A stretch of 64,000 nt of DNA, from assembly GCF_019925205.1 (NCBI RefSeq), contig NC_083560.1, positions 98,670,083 to 98,734,082 of the forward strand. The letters run 5' to 3'. The stretch is from Metopolophium dirhodum (taxonomy: Eukaryota; Arthropoda; Insecta; Hemiptera; Aphididae). Positions 42,801 through 48,800 of this stretch are shown here, piece after piece; within the stretch, counting starts at the first letter, position 1, and each line of letters opens with the position of its first letter. Below the pieces are notes generated by a model, which saw nothing but the letters and a program-made list of their open reading frames with translations, was not told the DNA's origin and did not search any database. The position numbers were made by a program, and so were the translations under genes.

Positions 42801-45800
42801 AATATTATATTTCAAATCATCAATAATCTATAAGTAAAATTAAATGTAATTAACTGTTTTAATAATAATAATCAATTAATTATTTAAACCTTATGATGGA
42901 CTGAAGCTGGTACACAACTTTGAAACGCTAAATGCAGTACAACACAACAGCAAGATGGTGGCCTAGGTGAAACTCGTGCAATACAAAATGATACATCATC
43001 AGTAAATGTTTCACTATTCACAAAAACAAAAATTCAATACAAAAATATATTAAAATCTGTATACAATTTTACCTTTGGTCTAAACATTTTACATAAGAGT
43101 GTTCATCAATTAAAACAAATGTGCACCATTGCTTGAGCAAAGCGAAAAGTGAAACAGATGATTTAGTGCAAGTCAGGGTTTGATAACTATCATTATCTGT
43201 ATTTTCCTTCCGATACCATTGTGGTAATGGTCGATCATGTCTCAGTAATAATACACCACCACCAATTCTATAAGTGGAAAACCATTTTGGCCACTGAGTA
43301 TCAGGGTCTAAGGTACAAACAGGTTTCCAAAAATCGGCAAATCGTTGATGTTGTTGATCAGTGTAACTTTGTTGTTGATCACTAAAATACATTATATATT
43401 TTATAAATTTACACAAACATCAAAAAAAGCAACTAAATACTTACTCTGTTTTAAATTGACTTTGCTTTAAGCTAAATGACGTGTTAGAATTTGTTGCCAC
43501 ATAATAGAATAATGGTACACCATTATGTAAAGGGCTTTTATTTGAAACTTCAGATGCCAAAAAACTAAGCGGGTTTGCTTCTGTTTTCTCGGTACTAAAC
43601 ACTGTGTCTGTTTTAGAGTTGTTACTATTTAAATTACTAGAATCATCCAATAGTAAAATGTCAGTTGTTTCTAGTACTTGAAGATTTTGTATAACTTGTA
43701 ATAATGGTTCTATTTCTAATGTTTGATTACTATCTTGTTTCTGTAGTTGTTGATCTTGAATAATTTCATTCGGTTCTAAAGGTTGATTACAGTTGTCAGA
43801 ATTAATTAAATGACCTGTACTAGGAGAATATGCTTCCAAATGTTTAACTAGTAGATCAGTTTGTGCTATAGAACGCATAGTTAACCAAAATCGAGCAATC
43901 AAAGCTTGTCTATACTTAGAAGTAACTTTCTTTTCAATACTACTGTAAGATCTATCTGGCAGCAAATTCAAATTCCTTGTTATAGTAGTTGTAGCAGTAG
44001 CAACAGAAATTGATGATGATCGGCAGGATGACAATTGAAATTGGCATTGTCTAGGTATTTTTGACAATAACTGAGATTTTTTAGTTCTAGTACATGTTAT
44101 GTCATGTAGAAACTCATATGGACCTACAATTTATAATATAAATGAATCAGTATAAATAATTAGGTAAGAATAATGAATTGTAGTATATTGTTTTACCTTT
44201 GACCGAAACAGTATAATAAATATTTAAACTGTCTAGTTGTATTGATGCAGGTGGTTGTGTTGTTGATGTAGATGGTTCTACTGATTCTGGTTTTTCTTCA
44301 ATAATAATTGGTTCAATTTTTTTTTTTAGTGATGGTGGCCATTTCACCGTAATATCATACTCAATATAAATATGATTAGTCCAAGGCAAAATTAATTTTA
44401 ATTGTAGTTTACTAGAATTATTCATGTAAGGAACAACAGTTGAACTTCCTGCATCTTTGTATTGTATATCCTACAATTATTTATTTATTAATAAAAATAT
44501 GAATAAAAAATTATTGTTATAAACAAGAAAACATTATTCAACTAAAAATAGAAAACTTCAAGTCATATAAATACCTCAATAATAAATCCTTCACGCAAAC
44601 GGCAACATACTATATTATCAAGATTTGCTTGAATATGATCACTAAATTGTTTTTTAGAGACCAATTGTGTTTGTCTGTTACCATAAAAATTTGAATTCCT
44701 AAAGCAAATCATAATTGTTCAACAAAAATTAATTATTTATTAGTTCTTTAAACTGTTAGAAATGGGTATAACAGACATGGTGAAACCCACAATTTTTAAA
44801 TTTGGATACTTTGCGTAACCATACGTTTTTTGTAATACAGTTGGAAAAATAATCGAGACTATCATTAATTAATTAATTAAATTTAATAAAATTTAAAAAT
44901 ATATACTTATATTAACTATAATAATAAAACTGAATTAACGGTGTATTGATTGCATATTTTCTTATTTAAATTCTGAGTGGAGCAATTTTACATTATTGTG
45001 TTAGGTTTTGTGTCTGTCTATGGAGCTAAAATAAATGCTCCAATCCACTTAGAGGGAGGTATCTTGTAGAAAATCACATCTAGACATCTAGTAGTACTTT
45101 GGGGATAATTTAGAACAATTGGAAAAAACTAACAAAAAACAGCGGGAGACTGGAATTTAGTTATGTTTATTTTATTAAATTTTGTTTTGTTGTTGTAATT
45201 CATAGAAGAATAACCACAGAGACTAGATATTATTTAAGAATATATTTTATAGTGGCATTTTCTAGATATTTTCCATACTTAATTACTTTTTTAAAGTAAT
45301 TATGCCAGTTGTAGGCTAAGTAAAATATTTGAAGTTTTATAATTTTTTTAGTTTTTTTTTTCTTGATAAACATTTATCACAATTTCTTTTGGTAAAAATG
45401 CTTGAAAATGGAATACAAAGATCCTTATAAATTGTTATGGCAATTGTATGCAGAAAATGTATGTTATTAAATTATCATATTAATATATTATACTTATGAA
45501 ATATCTAAGTTGATCGTGTAAAATAAATTGGATTCCATTACTTAATACTATGCCCAAGTATCAAAAAATCAAATGAAAGTATCACTCATCTCAACAATTT
45601 AGCAGAATATTTTTACCATTTTTAAATTAATAATATCTACTTCATAGCAATTTTTACAATATTCAATTTTTATAGAAAAAAAATGATTTTAATTTATTGG
45701 TAGGTTTCGGCCTTTCTTAAAAATATAGATCAGTCATATATTAGGTATAAATTAACTGTGTAAATAAAATATTGATAAATACCTCACTGTCCATTCACCG

Positions 45801-48800
45801 GGGCGAACACGTGGAGGTGTGCAACTAAGATTTGTTGTATTGTTTGGAGACTCATTACCATCTCCTCTTTTAAACGACCACATGATGAATTTATCATGAT
45901 AAAAATTAACAACTAAATTCAGTGTTGTTTTTGGAAATGAGTTTAAGTAAGTACCAGATGTGGCTGTTGCTATAAGCTGCATCAACTCAGAGTAAGGCAC
46001 ATTACCGTGGCCTGAATGTGGGTGAAATTGACTAGATACATGCAAAAATGAGCATGCCACACTTATACATCTTAATTGATTTAAAACGGAATCAAGCACT
46101 TGTATGTCAGCCAAAGTAATCATCCCATCAGTAATAACAATTAAATCTAAAAAACAAATATTGTTACACTAAATATATTAAAATAAAAAATCAAATACAT
46201 GAATAATATTATATATATGATTGTAATATTGATATACATACAGTACATCATAATATACTTATTTATTCGATAATTTCTAAATAAATATATTATAATATAA
46301 ATGTCTATACAACTTAAATACTATTTTAAGACAAAATCTACTAAAAAACTAGATGATTTAGAGTAGTATTAATAGTTGAAAATGTGGTTAAAAAGGTATC
46401 ACAATACCATGTATAATGGGTACATATAAACATAGTTAAATTCAGTGGCGGCTCATCAGGGGAGATTTTTAAACTGTATCTCCCCTTAAAAAAATACTAG
46501 CTACTTGAAAATAATAATTAATTAAAAATACAAATGTATAGAAGTATTTTTATCTGAATTGAAAAGCTTATTATTTTCTTTTACCATTAATATTGAAGGC
46601 CACAAAATATAAGACCTAAAAGTAGTTTTTTGGATAGAAATATTATTTTAATAATTTAAGTGATGGTCACCCATTCAGTGAAACTGCCACCAGACAGTTT
46701 TAATTGTAACAAGTAATGTTAACGTATGTTGGCAGAGGGGCAGAGAAGAATAAGCCTCGTACTACAGGCGGTATTAAAACTGGGTTCATGACACTATATG
46801 CCGAGCCGTCGTCATTACATCATTGTAAGTCATCTCAGTATCTCTAGAATATTTACTCACGAGCTGCTACTGATTAAGTTCAACACAAAATATATTATAG
46901 ACATGGATTTAAACAATAAGTAAAATAAAATAAACCAGTCAAAATAAAAATAAATATTAAATAGTTTATAAACATTTTTAAGAAAACTACTGGAAATTTG
47001 GAAATAATATTAAAAATTTACATTACTATATGTGTTAACTTTCTAATTAACAAATGTGAATTTGGAGCTATAAGTGTAATCCAAAAATAAAAACTCATTG
47101 TTTTATAACTTTAAATATACTATGATAGTTATAATTTTAATAAAATTACATGAAAAAATTTAGTTGAAACTACAAAAATAAATTTTACATAAATATTTAA
47201 TTACAGAATTATTTCTCAAAATATTGTTACTAACATTTGTTTATATTATTACATTATAATATAACATATAAAAAAAAAGGCTTACTTGATATGCTTGTTT
47301 GGGGTAATAATCTAACAGCTAGCATTCCATATCTTAAAGTGTTTATAAAACCTGAATCAGGATTGTTATTAAATGTAGGTCTTACATTTGAATCACTATT
47401 ATTTAAATTATGATGATGATTTGTATTTGAATCATCACTTTCTGGAGCATTATTTGTTTGAGTTTCATCACTAAAATGCTATAAACAAAAATAATTTATT
47501 GATTATAAATAATGATAGGTATTTGTCAGCTTTGCATTTTAGTTTCCAAGCTTAGCGAATTAATGTATTGTATTTACAAAGTAAAAAAGCTCCAATTTTT
47601 GAAATCGGCATATTTTTTGATAAAATAATGAATCTATTGGTAATTTTGAGAGGTCTAATTGAAAAAATTCATGTAATTTAAGAAATCATTGGGAAAAACA
47701 AAAAAGAGAGCAAAAATGGAAATTTTTACGCAAGAACAGTTTTTGAAAAAATTGATTTTATTTGTTCACCAAATATTTATATGAGCATTTTCCATAAATG
47801 GTAAAATTTTTAAGTCTTGAATTTTTTTGGGTTTTGAAAATTGTTTTGAATTATTCTCAATAAAAACAATTACACTAAGTATAAAAGCTTTAAAATTTAA
47901 TGCAAAGTTCCTCATAAGTCTCTTTAATAAGTTTAAAAATATTAAAGATACATAGATATTTATATTTATATGCATTTAAAGTTCAAAATTTTAACAAATT
48001 TGTCAAAATCTCAAGTGTTCAAATTATTTTTTAGTTAGTAATTTAAAAAGTTTTTCTAACATTAGAAATATTAATAGAAGATTCCACACAAATTTTTCTA
48101 CTTTAAAAAAAAAAAAAGTTGGAACAAAACATTAATTTTTTAAAAGCTTTTAAAATTAAAATTGTTCTGATATATGATATTCAACGGTAAATTAATGAAT
48201 TCTCATAATTCAATTTTGATATTTTGTTTATTTTATTATATTTTGTATTTCCAAAACAAATAACAGTAAATGCATGAAATTCTTACCAAATATTTGTTTT
48301 AGCATTTTCCATACATGGTAAACTATTTTGACCCCTTATGAGCTTTTTAAAGCCATGAGAATTTTTTCAAATTTTGTAAATTTTAACATTAGTATATATA
48401 TATATATATTAACATTAGTATATTTACTAGTGAATTTACAATACAATTTTAAACAATATGTCAAGATTCATCAATGATTTTGAACATTCTCCAACTGTGG
48501 ACATATTTTATAGTAACATATTTACCTACATTAATAATGTATAATTATTATATAATAGCCATTAAGTACAATATATTTTATTTTCTTATTTCCATTACAA
48601 TATTTTTTTGTTTTTGGAGAATTTTAAAAAATTTACACATTTATCTTCATCAAATTTGGGTTTTAAGTGTGTCAGCATACTATCTGTTTTCTGTCTCTAA
48701 ATCACCCGCAACATAGATAAAATTAATTCAAGTTTTTATGATGTTTGAGTAATCTTAAAAGTAAAATCAAAAAAATAAACTTTTTATAAAAGTTATATGA